This document shows positions 1 to 7,106 of a stretch of DNA of 9,863 nt, piece after piece (position 1 is the first letter of the stretch; each line of letters opens with the position of its first letter). The position numbers and the translations under genes are program-made. Origin of the DNA: Alphaproteobacteria bacterium. GTDB lineage: Bacteria > Pseudomonadota > Alphaproteobacteria > Rickettsiales > VGDC01. The DNA lies in contig VGDC01000039.1 in the NCBI GenBank assembly GCA_016869895.1, positions 1 to 9,863 on the forward strand, in the 5' to 3' direction. The notes beneath the pieces are model-generated. The model did no database searches. It saw only the letters and a program-made list of their open reading frames with translations, and was not told where the DNA came from.

Positions 1-141
1 CATCGGCAAAACGGCATTCGCAACATCGCGGTCGGTCATGATCGTGATGTTATCCAACAGCATATCCACTGCATCGCTGGGTTTGGTTTCGCCCGAAAGC
101 AAGGACATTTTCCACTGTTCACCGCTGGTTATATTGCTCAT
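1..141 (-). CDS. Unrecognised protein, N-terminal fragment cut by the window edge
   Basis: An open frame starts with ATG at 141 and runs off the left edge, giving about 47 residues beginning MSNITSGEQWKMSLLSGETK. The start is supported by an AAGGGA Shine-Dalgarno-like sequence a few bases upstream. It begins only 34 bases after the stop of hpd on the same strand, with no terminator hairpin between, so it is probably co-transcribed with hpd. The visible part is soluble-looking, with no signal peptide or membrane segment. It does not resemble the N-terminus of homogentisate 1,2-dioxygenase, fumarylacetoacetase or maleylacetoacetate isomerase, the usual partners of hpd. I do not recognise the family and assign no function. 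Confidence refers to the existence of the gene. Confidence 0.6.
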   Translation of the reverse strand, partial: MSNITSGEQWKMSLLSGETKPSDAVDMLLDNITIMTDRDVANAVLPM

Positions 142-175
142 GTTCTTATCCCTTTTTAGTTTTATTCACAAAACC

Positions 176-1249
176 TTATAGCACACCTCTGCGAATCTGG
201 TCTTCCTCAATGGACTCGAAGAGCGCACGGAAGTTGCCCTCGCCGAAGCCTTCATCCCCCTTGCGCTGGATGATCTCATAGAAGATAGGGCCGATGACCG
301 TCGCGGTGAAAATCTGCAACAGCAGGCCGCCGTCGCCCTTGCCGGGTTCACTGTCGGGTGCGCCGTCGATGAGGATGCTGAGTTCCTTCAGCTTCGCCAC
401 ATTCTCACCGTGACCGGGCAGACGTGTGTCGATTTTCTCGTAATACGTATCCGGCGTGCTGAGGAATTTGATGTCTTTAGCGCGCATCTGGGTGACGGTG
501 GCGTAGATGTCATCGGTGCCGAGCGCTAGATGCTGGATGCCTTCACCCTCGTATTGACGCAAGTATTCCTCGATCTGGGATTTATCATCCACCGATTCGT
601 TGATGGGGATGCGGATTTTGCCGCAGGGGCTGGTCATCGCGCGGCTTTTCAGGCCGGTCAGCTTGCCTTCGATGTCGAAATAGCGGATTTCGCGGAAGTT
701 GAAGAGCTTCTCATAGAACCCCGCCCAGACATCCATATTCCCGCGGTAAACGTTGTGGGTCACATGGTCGAGGTAGGTCAGGCCGACGCCCTTGGGGTTG
801 CGGTCGACACCGGGGAAATACTCGAAATCCACGTCATAGATGCTGCCGTTCGCGCCGTAGCGGTCGACGAGATAGAGCAAGCTTCCGCCGATGCCTTTCA
901 GCGCGGGGATAGTCAATTCATTCGGGCCGGTCTTGCTTTCGACGACTTCTGCGCCGAGGCTGCGGGCGCGCTCCAGTGCGAAGTTGGCGTCTTTCACGCG
1001 GAAGGCCATGGCGTTCACGGATGGGCCGTGCGCATCCTTGAAACCATCGGCATGGCTGCCTTCTTCCCCGTTCAGGATGAAGTTCACATCGCCCTGACGA
1101 TACAAGGTCACGTTCTTCGAGCGGTGCTTCGCGATGGCGGTGAAGCCCATCTTGCGGAACAGCTCATCCATCGCCTTGGGGTCGTTGGTGGCGTATTCGA
1201 TGAACTCGAACCCATCTGTCTGCATCGGGTTGTGAGTGGTATCAGTCAT
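176..1249 (-). CDS. hpd: 4-hydroxyphenylpyruvate dioxygenase
   Basis: The product converts 4-hydroxyphenylpyruvate, O2 and an Fe(II) centre to homogentisate and CO2, the second step of tyrosine catabolism, in the cytoplasm. The 357 residues match the usual bacterial length. Two vicinal-oxygen-chelate halves are visible: an N-terminal one (about 10-140) and the catalytic one (about 155-345). The expected iron ligands are in place: His162 in YLDHVTHNV, His240 in GIQHLALGTDD and Glu324 in PIFYEIIQRKG. The C-terminal GFGEGNFRALFESIE signature (334-348) is intact. The ATG start has a GGGAG site six bases upstream. It lies 88 bases downstream of hpt, far enough for its own promoter, though I see no clear one. 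It is followed closely by an unrecognised gene. Assignment is from recognised motifs; the family also holds hydroxymandelate synthases, but the overall match favours HPPD. Confidence 0.95.
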   Translation of the reverse strand: MTDTTHNPMQTDGFEFIEYATNDPKAMDELFRKMGFTAIAKHRSKNVTLYRQGDVNFILNGEEGSHADGFKDAHGPSVNAMAFRVKDANFALERARSLGAEVVESKTGPNELTIPALKGIGGSLLYLVDRYGANGSIYDVDFEYFPGVDRNPKGVGLTYLDHVTHNVYRGNMDVWAGFYEKLFNFREIRYFDIEGKLTGLKSRAMTSPCGKIRIPINESVDDKSQIEEYLRQYEGEGIQHLALGTDDIYATVTQMRAKDIKFLSTPDTYYEKIDTRLPGHGENVAKLKELSILIDGAPDSEPGKGDGGLLLQIFTATVIGPIFYEIIQRKGDEGFGEGNFRALFESIEEDQIRRGVL

Positions 1250-1337
1250 AGTCGTCTCCCTTGTTCATGCATATAGGGCTTCTTGGGCTTTTCGCCCCGA
1301 GCCGTGTTTTTAAGTCTATTCAGGAACCGCAAGCTGC

Positions 1338-1901
1338 TCAGTCGGTGGCCATCACTCCGACGAAGGGCAGTTCACGGTAATAGTTCGCGTAATCGAGGCC
1401 ATAGCCCACCACGAATTTATCGGGGATGGTGAAACCGATGAATTCGGCGTTGATGTCCACCGCCAGCTTGCCGGGTTTTTCCAGCAGCACCGCGAGTTTG
1501 ACGGATTTCGCGCCGCGCTCTTTCAGCAGGCGGCGGGCGTAATCCAGCGTACGGCCGGACTCCAAAATATCATCCACGATGAGGATGTCCTTGCCGCGCA
1601 CTTCTTCGGCGAGGTCGCGCACGACCGTCACGGTGCCGGAGCTTTCCGTGCCTTTGCCATAGCTGGACAGGGTCAGGAAGTCCACCTGCGCGCGCACGCC
1701 GGCGTGGTGCAAGCCGCGGATGAGATCAGCGGTGAACATGAATGCGCCTTTCAGCAGCGAAATCACCACGATTTCCTCGTTCACCCCTTTGGAGATTTCC
1801 TTGGCGAGGATGCTGATGCGCTCCTGCAGTTGCTCGGCGGTGATAAGCTGGGTCACCTTGCCTTTTCCGGTTTCCATCAGCTGGGTATTCGTCGCAGTCA
1901 T
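1338..1901 (-). CDS. hpt: Hypoxanthine phosphoribosyltransferase
   Basis: This is a purine salvage enzyme that transfers phosphoribose from PRPP to hypoxanthine (often also guanine), forming IMP or GMP in the cytoplasm. Counting from the start chosen here, the type I PRPP motif ILIVDDILESGRTL lies at about 106-119. The PPi-loop LLKGA is at 49-53, the flexible-loop SSYG at 79-82, and the base-binding C-terminal segment DKFVVGYGLDY at 161-171. The length of 187 residues is typical. An ATG at 1907 is also in frame. The only Shine-Dalgarno sequence (AAGGA, 1908-1912) abuts that codon directly, yet sits six bases before the ATG at 1901, so 1901 is preferred. The gene starts 37 bases after the stop of the zinc-ribbon gene on the same strand, suggesting one transcript. 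Confidence 0.93.
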   Translation of the reverse strand: MTATNTQLMETGKGKVTQLITAEQLQERISILAKEISKGVNEEIVVISLLKGAFMFTADLIRGLHHAGVRAQVDFLTLSSYGKGTESSGTVTVVRDLAEEVRGKDILIVDDILESGRTLDYARRLLKERGAKSVKLAVLLEKPGKLAVDINAEFIGFTIPDKFVVGYGLDYANYYRELPFVGVMATD

Positions 1902-1907
1902 TTCCAT

Positions 1908-1912
1908 TCCTT
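1908..1912 (-). promoter_or_regulatory. Ribosome binding site that decides the hpt start
   Basis: AAGGA on the minus strand lies six bases before the ATG at 1901 and has zero spacing to the upstream in-frame ATG at 1907. Normal spacing therefore supports the inner start, two codons shorter than the longest open frame. Confidence 0.55.
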
Positions 1913-1938
1913 TTCTGGGGTGTCTAACTTCTGATTTA

Positions 1939-2664
1939 TTAGCGTAATTTCAATTCGATCTGATTGCCGAATTCCAACACGATGCGCTTGACGCTATCGG
2001 GGCTGGCTTCCACGGCTTGGGTGAATTCCTTGCTTTCGCGGGGTTTCAGCACATAAGGCTCGCTCAGACGGCGGCGGCGCAGCACCACGTCTTCCTTGCC
2101 CAGTAGCGTCACACTCAGCATGGGCAGCTGGCGGGGCTCGTCGGTGGTGTTCACGAGGAATCCATTGAGCTTGTGCAAGTCCTTCAACCCCGGCGTTTCT
2201 TTGAAATAGGCCACATCCGCCATCACGACACCGGTGGTGTCATACATCCCCAGCGCGTTATAGACCGGCACGCTGGCAGGCAGCGAGGCGACGATGAGCG
2301 GGCGGAAATAGACAGCGGAAACCATCAGGAAGAGCACCAGCGAAGCCGCCAGCGCAGCGACGATGCGCCACGGGAATTTCTCCTTCACCTGCGGGATCGC
2401 GGGAACGGAAGACCCGGCGGGGATGGGGCGCACTTCGGGGTTCGGCTCTTCCAGCGGGATTTCCGGTTCGCTCCCGCCTTGCGCCCGCGCCATATCCACC
2501 CCGTCCTCACCCAGCACGATGGGGGTTTTCTCCACATCCGTCGCATCGGGCATGGCATGCCACTGGTGTTTGCATTTCGCGCAGCGCACCGTCCGGCCTT
2601 CGGCACCGATGGCGCGTTTATCGACCAGATAGCGGTTACTGCAATGAGGGCACTCGAGAATCAT
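1939..2664 (-). CDS. Zinc-ribbon (MJ0042-type) single-span membrane protein with DUF3426-like C-terminus
   Basis: With the start at 2664 this is a 241-residue protein. It opens with a zinc ribbon of the MJ0042/FinG-like type: CPHC at 5-8 and CAKC at 28-31, predicted to bind one Zn. An acidic, proline-rich linker (about 45-95) follows, then one transmembrane helix (about 101-122). The C-terminal beta-rich domain (about 130-241) resembles DUF3426 and would be periplasmic. The family's function is not established. The frame stays open up to an ATG at 2772, but members of this family start at the MILxCPxC segment, and the longer version would overrun the divergent promoter region of ftsE. No strong Shine-Dalgarno precedes 2664, so the start is by homology. 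The gene sits divergent to ftsE, as in other alphaproteobacteria, and leads into hpt. Confidence 0.8.
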   Translation of the reverse strand: MILECPHCSNRYLVDKRAIGAEGRTVRCAKCKHQWHAMPDATDVEKTPIVLGEDGVDMARAQGGSEPEIPLEEPNPEVRPIPAGSSVPAIPQVKEKFPWRIVAALAASLVLFLMVSAVYFRPLIVASLPASVPVYNALGMYDTTGVVMADVAYFKETPGLKDLHKLNGFLVNTTDEPRQLPMLSVTLLGKEDVVLRRRRLSEPYVLKPRESKEFTQAVEASPDSVKRIVLEFGNQIELKLR

Positions 2665-2801
2665 GCGGATTTCTGCTGGTTTTTGGCTCTTTTTATCGGT
2701 GCCGACAACCCTAGCGTAAATTCTTTTATTATGCAATTTTATTGCGCTATACTGCCGCCCAGACAGTCGCAAAAACCGCTTTGAAGAATGCCAACTTTCC
2801 G
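2665..2801. promoter_or_regulatory. Divergent intergenic promoter region between the zinc-ribbon gene and ftsE
   Basis: These 137 bases separate two divergent starts and contain the most AT-rich stretch nearby (about 2714-2745). On the plus strand a TATACT hexamer at 2748-2753 could be a -10 box for ftsE, though no good -35 is seen 16-18 bases upstream. On the minus strand a CATAAT hexamer could serve the zinc-ribbon gene, again without a clear -35. The position is the main argument; the exact elements are guesses. Confidence 0.35.
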
Positions 2802-3461
2802 ATGATACGCCTCACCCATGTCAGCGCGCGCTACACGCCGGAAACGGAAGTGCTCAAATCCGTTGATCTGCACCTTGAAGCGGGCGGGTTCTATTTCCTC
2901 AGCGGCGGCAGCGGCGCGGGCAAATCCACCCTCATGCGCATCTTGAGCCTCACCAAACCCGCCAGCGGCGGTACGGTGGAGGCCTTCGGTCAACGCATCG
3001 ACTCCCTCAGCCATGCCGACCTGCCCTCCATCCGTCGGAAAATCGGGCTTGTCGTGCAGGATTACCACCTGCTCGACCATTTGACAGTGCGTGAGAATGT
3101 CGCCCTTCCGCTCAAGATAGCGGGGGAAAAGACCTCGGAAATCCGCGAAAAAGTGCAGGAATTGCTGGAATGGGTGGACATCGCCGATCATGCGGATATG
3201 TATCCGCCGACCTTATCGGGCGGGCAGAAGCAGCGCGCCGCCATCGCTCGCGCGGTCATCCGCAGCCCCGAACTCATCCTTGCGGACGAACCGACCGGTA
3301 ACCTCGACCCCGCGCTCAGCCTGAAGGTGATGTATCTGTTTCAGGCGCTGAACAAGATGGGCACAGCCGTGCTCTTCGCCACCCACGACGAGAACCTCAT
3401 CTCCCTCTTCGATTATCCGGTGTTGCACTTGAAAGACGGCGTGCTGACCCGCAGAAGCTAA
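2802..3461 (+). CDS. ftsE: Cell division ATP-binding protein FtsE
   Basis: This is the cytoplasmic ABC ATPase of the FtsEX complex, which couples ATP hydrolysis at the divisome to activation of periplasmic peptidoglycan hydrolases through FtsX. The 219 residues are the normal FtsE size. All nucleotide-binding motifs are present: Walker A GGSGAGKST at 35-43, Q-loop Gln86, signature LSGGQ at 138-142, Walker B LILADEP at 158-164, the D-loop TGNLDP and the switch His195. The segment DYHLLDHLTVRENVALPL after the Q-loop is typical of FtsE. A longer frame opens at 2742, but family alignment begins at MIRLTHVSARY, so 2802 is chosen; no strong Shine-Dalgarno precedes it. Unusually, ftsX does not follow: the next gene is convergent, and ftsX is at 5561-6442 on the other strand. 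Related LolD-type ATPases are possible but less likely. Confidence 0.88.
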   Translation: MIRLTHVSARYTPETEVLKSVDLHLEAGGFYFLSGGSGAGKSTLMRILSLTKPASGGTVEAFGQRIDSLSHADLPSIRRKIGLVVQDYHLLDHLTVRENVALPLKIAGEKTSEIREKVQELLEWVDIADHADMYPPTLSGGQKQRAAIARAVIRSPELILADEPTGNLDPALSLKVMYLFQALNKMGTAVLFATHDENLISLFDYPVLHLKDGVLTRRS

Positions 3462-3466
3462 TGCGT

Positions 3467-4066
3467 TTAGCGGCTGCGTTCAGCGCTGGAAGCGGCATTG
3501 CGCCGCGCTTCTTCGCGTTCTGCTAGGCTGACAGGGCGATTCCTCGCCACGCGCGCACCGTCGCGTTGACCCGCCAGCATCGCTTCGGCGACTTGCTTCA
3601 CACTTTCGGGCAAAACGCGCTTGCCCGTAGAAGTTGCCGTGATTGCCGATTGCGCATCGAACGCCATATCCGTCACATGGCCATCCGCCGCTTTCACCTG
3701 CACCTTGAATGCGGGCGGGTTATCGCCGCGCACTAATCCTTTGATGCGCCAGCCGGATGATTCCTGCGCCGAATGGGCGATTTCATTGCCCGTTTCCTGC
3801 CATTCATCACCACCGCGCGAAGATTTCTGCTTGGTCTGCTCATAGCCGTCCACAGTGCCAAGCAGATAGCCCTGATAAGCATCATCCACTTGCGGCGGCA
3901 TGCTGCCTGTCAGTGCTTGATTGTCCGAGTGAAAACCCGTTTCGTTCAGCCAGACGGTCGCAGATTCCGCACCGCGGGAAACGCGTATATCCGGCCCAAA
4001 GCGGCCTTTTTCGCGCGGAACGGCGGAGAATGTCCAATCTTCAATCTGTAGATGTTCTTGGGTCAT
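3467..4066 (-). CDS. Hypothetical protein, family not recognised
   Basis: An open frame of 199 residues starts MTQEHLQIEDWTFSAVPREK. It has no signal peptide or transmembrane segment, so it is probably cytoplasmic. It is rich in charged and small residues. The N-terminal half looks beta-rich and ends in a low-complexity polar stretch (about 75-105); the C-terminal tail (about 165-199) is strongly basic, Arg/Ala/Glu-rich and probably helical or disordered. It starts 31 bases after plsC on the same strand with no terminator between, so it is likely the last gene of the grpE-ftsX-YdcF-plsC operon. The Shine-Dalgarno before ATG 4066 is poor, which weakens the start. It ends only five bases from the convergent stop of ftsE. 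It does not look like DUF2125, which can occur near plsC in alphaproteobacteria. No function is assigned. Confidence 0.7.
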   Translation of the reverse strand: MTQEHLQIEDWTFSAVPREKGRFGPDIRVSRGAESATVWLNETGFHSDNQALTGSMPPQVDDAYQGYLLGTVDGYEQTKQKSSRGGDEWQETGNEIAHSAQESSGWRIKGLVRGDNPPAFKVQVKAADGHVTDMAFDAQSAITATSTGKRVLPESVKQVAEAMLAGQRDGARVARNRPVSLAEREEARRNAASSAERSR

Positions 4067-4097
4067 GCACTAAAGATAACCGTTTTTGGTGTCATTT

Positions 4098-4838
4098 TTA
4101 TGACGTTTTCTGCAATCTTTTGCGTTCTTCATCGCGCAAATTCGCTGAAGCGGTCTCCACCTGTGATTTCAGCGTGGCCATGAAGGCCTTCTTATCCATT
4201 CCTGCTGCGATTGGCGGCAGGAACTCAATGCTGACAATGCCGGGCTTTTTCAGGAAGGCTTTGCGACCCCAGCACAGGCCAGAGTTCAACGCGACGGGCA
4301 CGACAGGCACTTGCAGCTGGCTATAGAGCGCTGCCACACCGGGGAGATAGGTGGGATTCTCATTATCCGGCGAGCTTCGCGTGCCCTCAGCGAAGATGAC
4401 GAGAGAATGGCCGGATTCCAACCGTGCGCGTGCTTGTTTCACCATCTCCTTGATGGCGGAAGCGCCCGCTTTACGGTCAATCGCCACTGCACCGATTTTC
4501 TTGAGATACAGGCCGAAAAGCGGCAGGAACAGCAGCTCGCGCTTCAGGATGAAGGACGGGCGCGGGATGAGCAGCGTCAGCGCGATGGTCTCGAAGGCAG
4601 ACTGGTGCTTGGCGGAAAAGATGGTGGATTGAGAAAAACGCAGGTTCTGCGGGTCGCGCAAATCCAGCTTGATACCGCAGACATGATGGGCGAGGAACAG
4701 GGTGATGCGCGCCCAGCTTTTCGCACAGAACCACACGGCTTGCTTGGGCAGCACCAGCGCAGGTAGGCAGAGGACACACATGACAGTGGTCAACCCATAG
4801 AAAGACAGGTTGAAGAGCATACAACGAAGAAGTTTCAT
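4098..4838 (-). CDS. plsC: 1-acyl-sn-glycerol-3-phosphate acyltransferase (PlsC family)
   Basis: This is probably the membrane enzyme that acylates lysophosphatidic acid to phosphatidic acid in phospholipid synthesis. The 246 residues begin with a hydrophobic segment (about 7-30) that would anchor it to the inner membrane. The acyltransferase blocks are in order: block I KHQSAFET at 77-84 (His78), block II around GAVAIDRKAG at 116-125, block III FAEGTRSSP at 149-157 and block IV VPVVPVALNSG at 177-187. Block I reads HX4E rather than HX4D; I recall Glu in KHQS(A/T)WET-type members, so this need not mean loss of activity. The ATG overlaps the stop of the preceding YdcF-like gene by ATGA, implying translational coupling. 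PlsC-family members can also acylate other lysolipids, such as ornithine lipids, so the exact substrate is inferred. Confidence 0.87.
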   Translation of the reverse strand: MKLLRCMLFNLSFYGLTTVMCVLCLPALVLPKQAVWFCAKSWARITLFLAHHVCGIKLDLRDPQNLRFSQSTIFSAKHQSAFETIALTLLIPRPSFILKRELLFLPLFGLYLKKIGAVAIDRKAGASAIKEMVKQARARLESGHSLVIFAEGTRSSPDNENPTYLPGVAALYSQLQVPVVPVALNSGLCWGRKAFLKKPGIVSIEFLPPIAAGMDKKAFMATLKSQVETASANLRDEERKRLQKTS

Positions 4839-5557
4839 GGGGTCACCGGCTGAGGGTTGAGAGGGCTACCAAGGGTCATCATGGTGATGGAGGGCATCTC
4901 CATGCCGCCGACATCGCCCAGCACCTGCATGCGTTCGGGCAGCTGGTAATACAGGCGGCGCGCCATGTATTTATGGAACTCCCAAAGAATCAGACGCAGC
5001 GAGCCACGGGAGACGAGGAAGACCTTATCCAGCGTGCCCCATTCGGGGAAGGCGGGTTCGGGGATGATGACAACCTCCGGCATGGCGCGGTGGAACTCCA
5101 TCAGACTGCGGGGCATGTGATAGCTGGAGGTGACGAGGCGCAGGCTGTGATAGCCGCGCTGCTGCATCCACGCAGCGGTGCTTTCGGCGTTGCCGACGGT
5201 GTTGTTGGGCGCGTGGTCGAGGGCGATTTGGGTGACACCGTTCGCCAGCGCGGGGTGATGGGTGTCGATGCCATACATCTCGACCAGTTCATTGGGCTTC
5301 ACCTCGCGGCTCACACCGGAGACGAGCAATTCGCCCGCTGCGCCATCCATCAAGAGTTTAAGGCCTTTGTCGAACCGCCCCTGCCCGCCTGTGAGCACCA
5401 CGATGGCATCGGTGCGCACGGGATAGGTGACCTTCTCGCCCTCGATAGGAATCTGCTGATAGAACCACGCGAAGGCGGGCAGCCAGATGAAACCGAAGAA
5501 CATCAGCGGGAAGAACCAGACGGCATGGCAGATGCGGCAGAAGCGTTTGATTCCCAT
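4835..5557 (-). CDS. DUF218 (YdcF/SanA/ElyC) family membrane protein
   Basis: The 240 residues have one N-terminal membrane helix (about 12-33) followed by a DUF218 domain, probably facing the periplasm. Family features are visible: VVLTGGQGR (53-61), the LDHAPNNTVGNAES stretch (113-126) and LVTSSYHMPRS (141-151). Members such as SanA and ElyC are linked to envelope integrity and peptidoglycan or lipid-carrier metabolism, but a biochemical activity is not settled. The start at 5557 is three bases after the ftsX stop, with an AAAGG site inside the ftsX end; the stop overlaps the plsC start. Position between ftsX and plsC is the common alphaproteobacterial arrangement and fits an envelope role. 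Family assignment is good; function is not inferred further. Confidence 0.85.
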   Translation of the reverse strand: MGIKRFCRICHAVWFFPLMFFGFIWLPAFAWFYQQIPIEGEKVTYPVRTDAIVVLTGGQGRFDKGLKLLMDGAAGELLVSGVSREVKPNELVEMYGIDTHHPALANGVTQIALDHAPNNTVGNAESTAAWMQQRGYHSLRLVTSSYHMPRSLMEFHRAMPEVVIIPEPAFPEWGTLDKVFLVSRGSLRLILWEFHKYMARRLYYQLPERMQVLGDVGGMEMPSITMMTLGSPLNPQPVTP

Positions 5558-5560
5558 GCG

Positions 5561-6442
5561 CTATTGCCTTTCCGCCAGCATGGCCAGCACGGAACGGTGC
5601 GTGAAGCGCGATGCGGCAAAGACGGTGACCAACGGCAAGGCGAGGAACAGCGCGATATGCGCGGGGGTGATGTCGAGCGGAGGCAGCAGCATGGATTCGA
5701 GCGCGGCGGTCATCCGCCCTGCCAGCGCATAGAGAACGAAGGCTGCGGCAGTGCCGAGCAGCGCGCCCCGGAAGGCGAGGTCAGAGGCATTGCGCTGGAA
5801 TTGCTTGGCGATATAGCCATCCTCCGCGCCGATGGTGTAGAGCACATCGACGGTCTTTTCATGCAAGCGGAGGGAGGTCTTCGCGGCGAGCACCACCAGC
5901 GCGAGGGTGGTGGTGACCATCAGTGCGGCGAAGCCACCCGCTATCCATTGCATATTGCGGGAGAAAGCGTGAAACCGCGCCATCCACAGCTGATAATCAT
6001 CAATCTCCGCGCCGGGGGCGATGCGTTGCAGGCGTTTTTGCAACGCGGGCACATCCACTTTGGCATCGCCTTTCAGCTTCACTTCCACCAGCAAGGGCAA
6101 AGGCAGACCCTCCACCGCTGCGCCACTGCCCAACCACGGCTCGATGAGGGATTGCATCTCTGCACGGGGAATCTCCCGCGCGCTTTCCGCCCAGTCGTTA
6201 TCGGCCAGCATGCCAACGAGTTTTTGTGGTTCCAGCTTCTGCTCGGCCACCACGCCCGCAGGCACCTGCACGGTGAAACTGTTGAAATACTCGCCGCTCC
6301 AGCGGAACAGTGCGGATTGCACGGTGACCACGGCAGCCAGCGTCAACCCCGTCAGGCAGACCATGAAGGCGATGATCCACGGGAGGAAGCGGTTGGCATC
6401 ATCCTTAGCGAAGGGAATGTCCGGTGAAGCCAGCCAGCGCAT
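5561..6442 (-). CDS. ftsX: Cell division protein FtsX (membrane subunit of FtsEX)
   Basis: This is the inner-membrane permease-like subunit that pairs with FtsE at the division site. The 293 residues show the FtsX layout: a short cytoplasmic N-terminus, a first span (about 21-43), a periplasmic domain (about 44-163), then three spans (about 165-188, 223-246 and 262-280). Between spans two and three lies the cytoplasmic loop with LRLHEKTVDVLYTIGAEDGYI (from 191), the FtsX motif that contacts the ATPase. The start lies five bases after the grpE stop, with an AGG about ten bases upstream inside grpE, so translation is probably coupled to grpE. The YdcF-like gene follows three bases after its stop. 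It is on the strand opposite ftsE and about 2.1 kb from it, whereas the two are usually adjacent. Subfamily naming rests on the layout and the loop motif. Confidence 0.87.
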   Translation of the reverse strand: MRWLASPDIPFAKDDANRFLPWIIAFMVCLTGLTLAAVVTVQSALFRWSGEYFNSFTVQVPAGVVAEQKLEPQKLVGMLADNDWAESAREIPRAEMQSLIEPWLGSGAAVEGLPLPLLVEVKLKGDAKVDVPALQKRLQRIAPGAEIDDYQLWMARFHAFSRNMQWIAGGFAALMVTTTLALVVLAAKTSLRLHEKTVDVLYTIGAEDGYIAKQFQRNASDLAFRGALLGTAAAFVLYALAGRMTAALESMLLPPLDITPAHIALFLALPLVTVFAASRFTHRSVLAMLAERQ

Positions 6443-6447
6443 AGGGT

Positions 6448-7062
6448 TCAGACCTGTGTATCGACTTTCTGGGAAGCATCACCCTGCTTGGAGACCACGA
6501 CCATCGCGGGGCGGAGCAAGCGGTCGCCGATGACATAACCCGCCTGCATCACATGGATGACGGTGTTCGGCTCGGCTTTCGGGTCTTCGATCTGGCTGAC
6601 GGCCTGATGACGGTTATGGTCGAATTTCTCGCCCAGCGGGTCGATGCGCTTGATGCCCTGTTTCTCGAAGGTGGAGAGCAGGTCACGCAGGGTCATATCC
6701 ACGCCATCGGCGAGGGATTTCAGCAGGCCTTCTTCCTGACGTGCATCCTCAGGAATCGCGCCAAGGGCGAGATACAGGTTCTCTGCGACGGTGAGCAGGT
6801 CACGCGCCAAACCGGTCACGGCGTATTTGCTGGTCTCTTCCACATCGCGCTGGGCGCGGCGGCGGACGTTCTCCGTCTCAGCCATGGCGCGCAACGTCTG
6901 GTCTTTGGCTTCCGCCAGCTTCGCTTCATATTCGGCGCGGATGTCCTCTACGCTTTGCTCCTCCTGCTCCTCCGGCAGAGCCTCGCCCAGTTCGGGCTGC
7001 TCTTCGGGAAGTTCGGGGTTCTCTTCCGCAGGATTCGTGTGAGGATTCTGCGATGCGCTCAT
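6448..7062 (-). CDS. grpE: Nucleotide exchange factor GrpE
   Basis: This is the heat-shock cochaperone that releases ADP from DnaK. The 204 residues have the expected three parts: an acidic, Glu/Pro-rich disordered N-terminus (about 12-38), a long helix for dimerisation (about 38-100, including AMAETENVRRRAQRDVEE), and a C-terminal beta domain. The GrpE signature region is seen at 167-192 (NTVIHVMQAGYVIGDRLLRP and the following AMVVVSK). DPLGEKFDHNRHQAV at 141-155 is also typical. The ATG at 7062 has a GGAG site eight bases upstream. It is the first gene of a minus-strand operon continuing into ftsX, and a heat-shock-type promoter lies just upstream (7107-7135). hrcA, which commonly precedes grpE in alphaproteobacteria, is not present between grpE and rph. 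Confidence 0.95.
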   Translation of the reverse strand: MSASQNPHTNPAEENPELPEEQPELGEALPEEQEEQSVEDIRAEYEAKLAEAKDQTLRAMAETENVRRRAQRDVEETSKYAVTGLARDLLTVAENLYLALGAIPEDARQEEGLLKSLADGVDMTLRDLLSTFEKQGIKRIDPLGEKFDHNRHQAVSQIEDPKAEPNTVIHVMQAGYVIGDRLLRPAMVVVSKQGDASQKVDTQV

Positions 7063-7106
7063 GGTCTTGGCTCCGTCTGATACTGTAGGGATAGGTTAGA
7101 CGATGG

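Noticed and set aside
530..1276. A 248-codon open frame on the plus strand
   Set aside because: It is antisense to hpd, whose catalytic residues are all intact; the frame has no recognisable domain.
1277..1303. GC-rich hairpin between hpt and hpd
   Set aside because: The stem (GGGC with GCCC, plus a weak outer pairing) is followed by a T-run only on the plus strand, where no gene ends. For minus-strand transcription it lacks a U-tract, so it was not called a terminator.
2665..2772. N-terminal extension of the zinc-ribbon protein to ATG 2772
   Set aside because: The 36 extra residues do not resemble the family N-terminus and would cover the AT-rich divergent promoter region; homologues start at the zinc ribbon.
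4198..4220. Inverted repeat CCTGC / GCAGG
   Set aside because: It lies inside plsC coding sequence with short arms and a ten-base loop, consistent with chance at this GC content.
4973..6427. A 484-codon open frame on the plus strand
   Set aside because: It is exactly antisense to ftsX and the YdcF-like gene, both clearly recognised. Its translation is rich in His, Gly, Gln and Arg with no family resemblance, typical of a GC-rich shadow frame.
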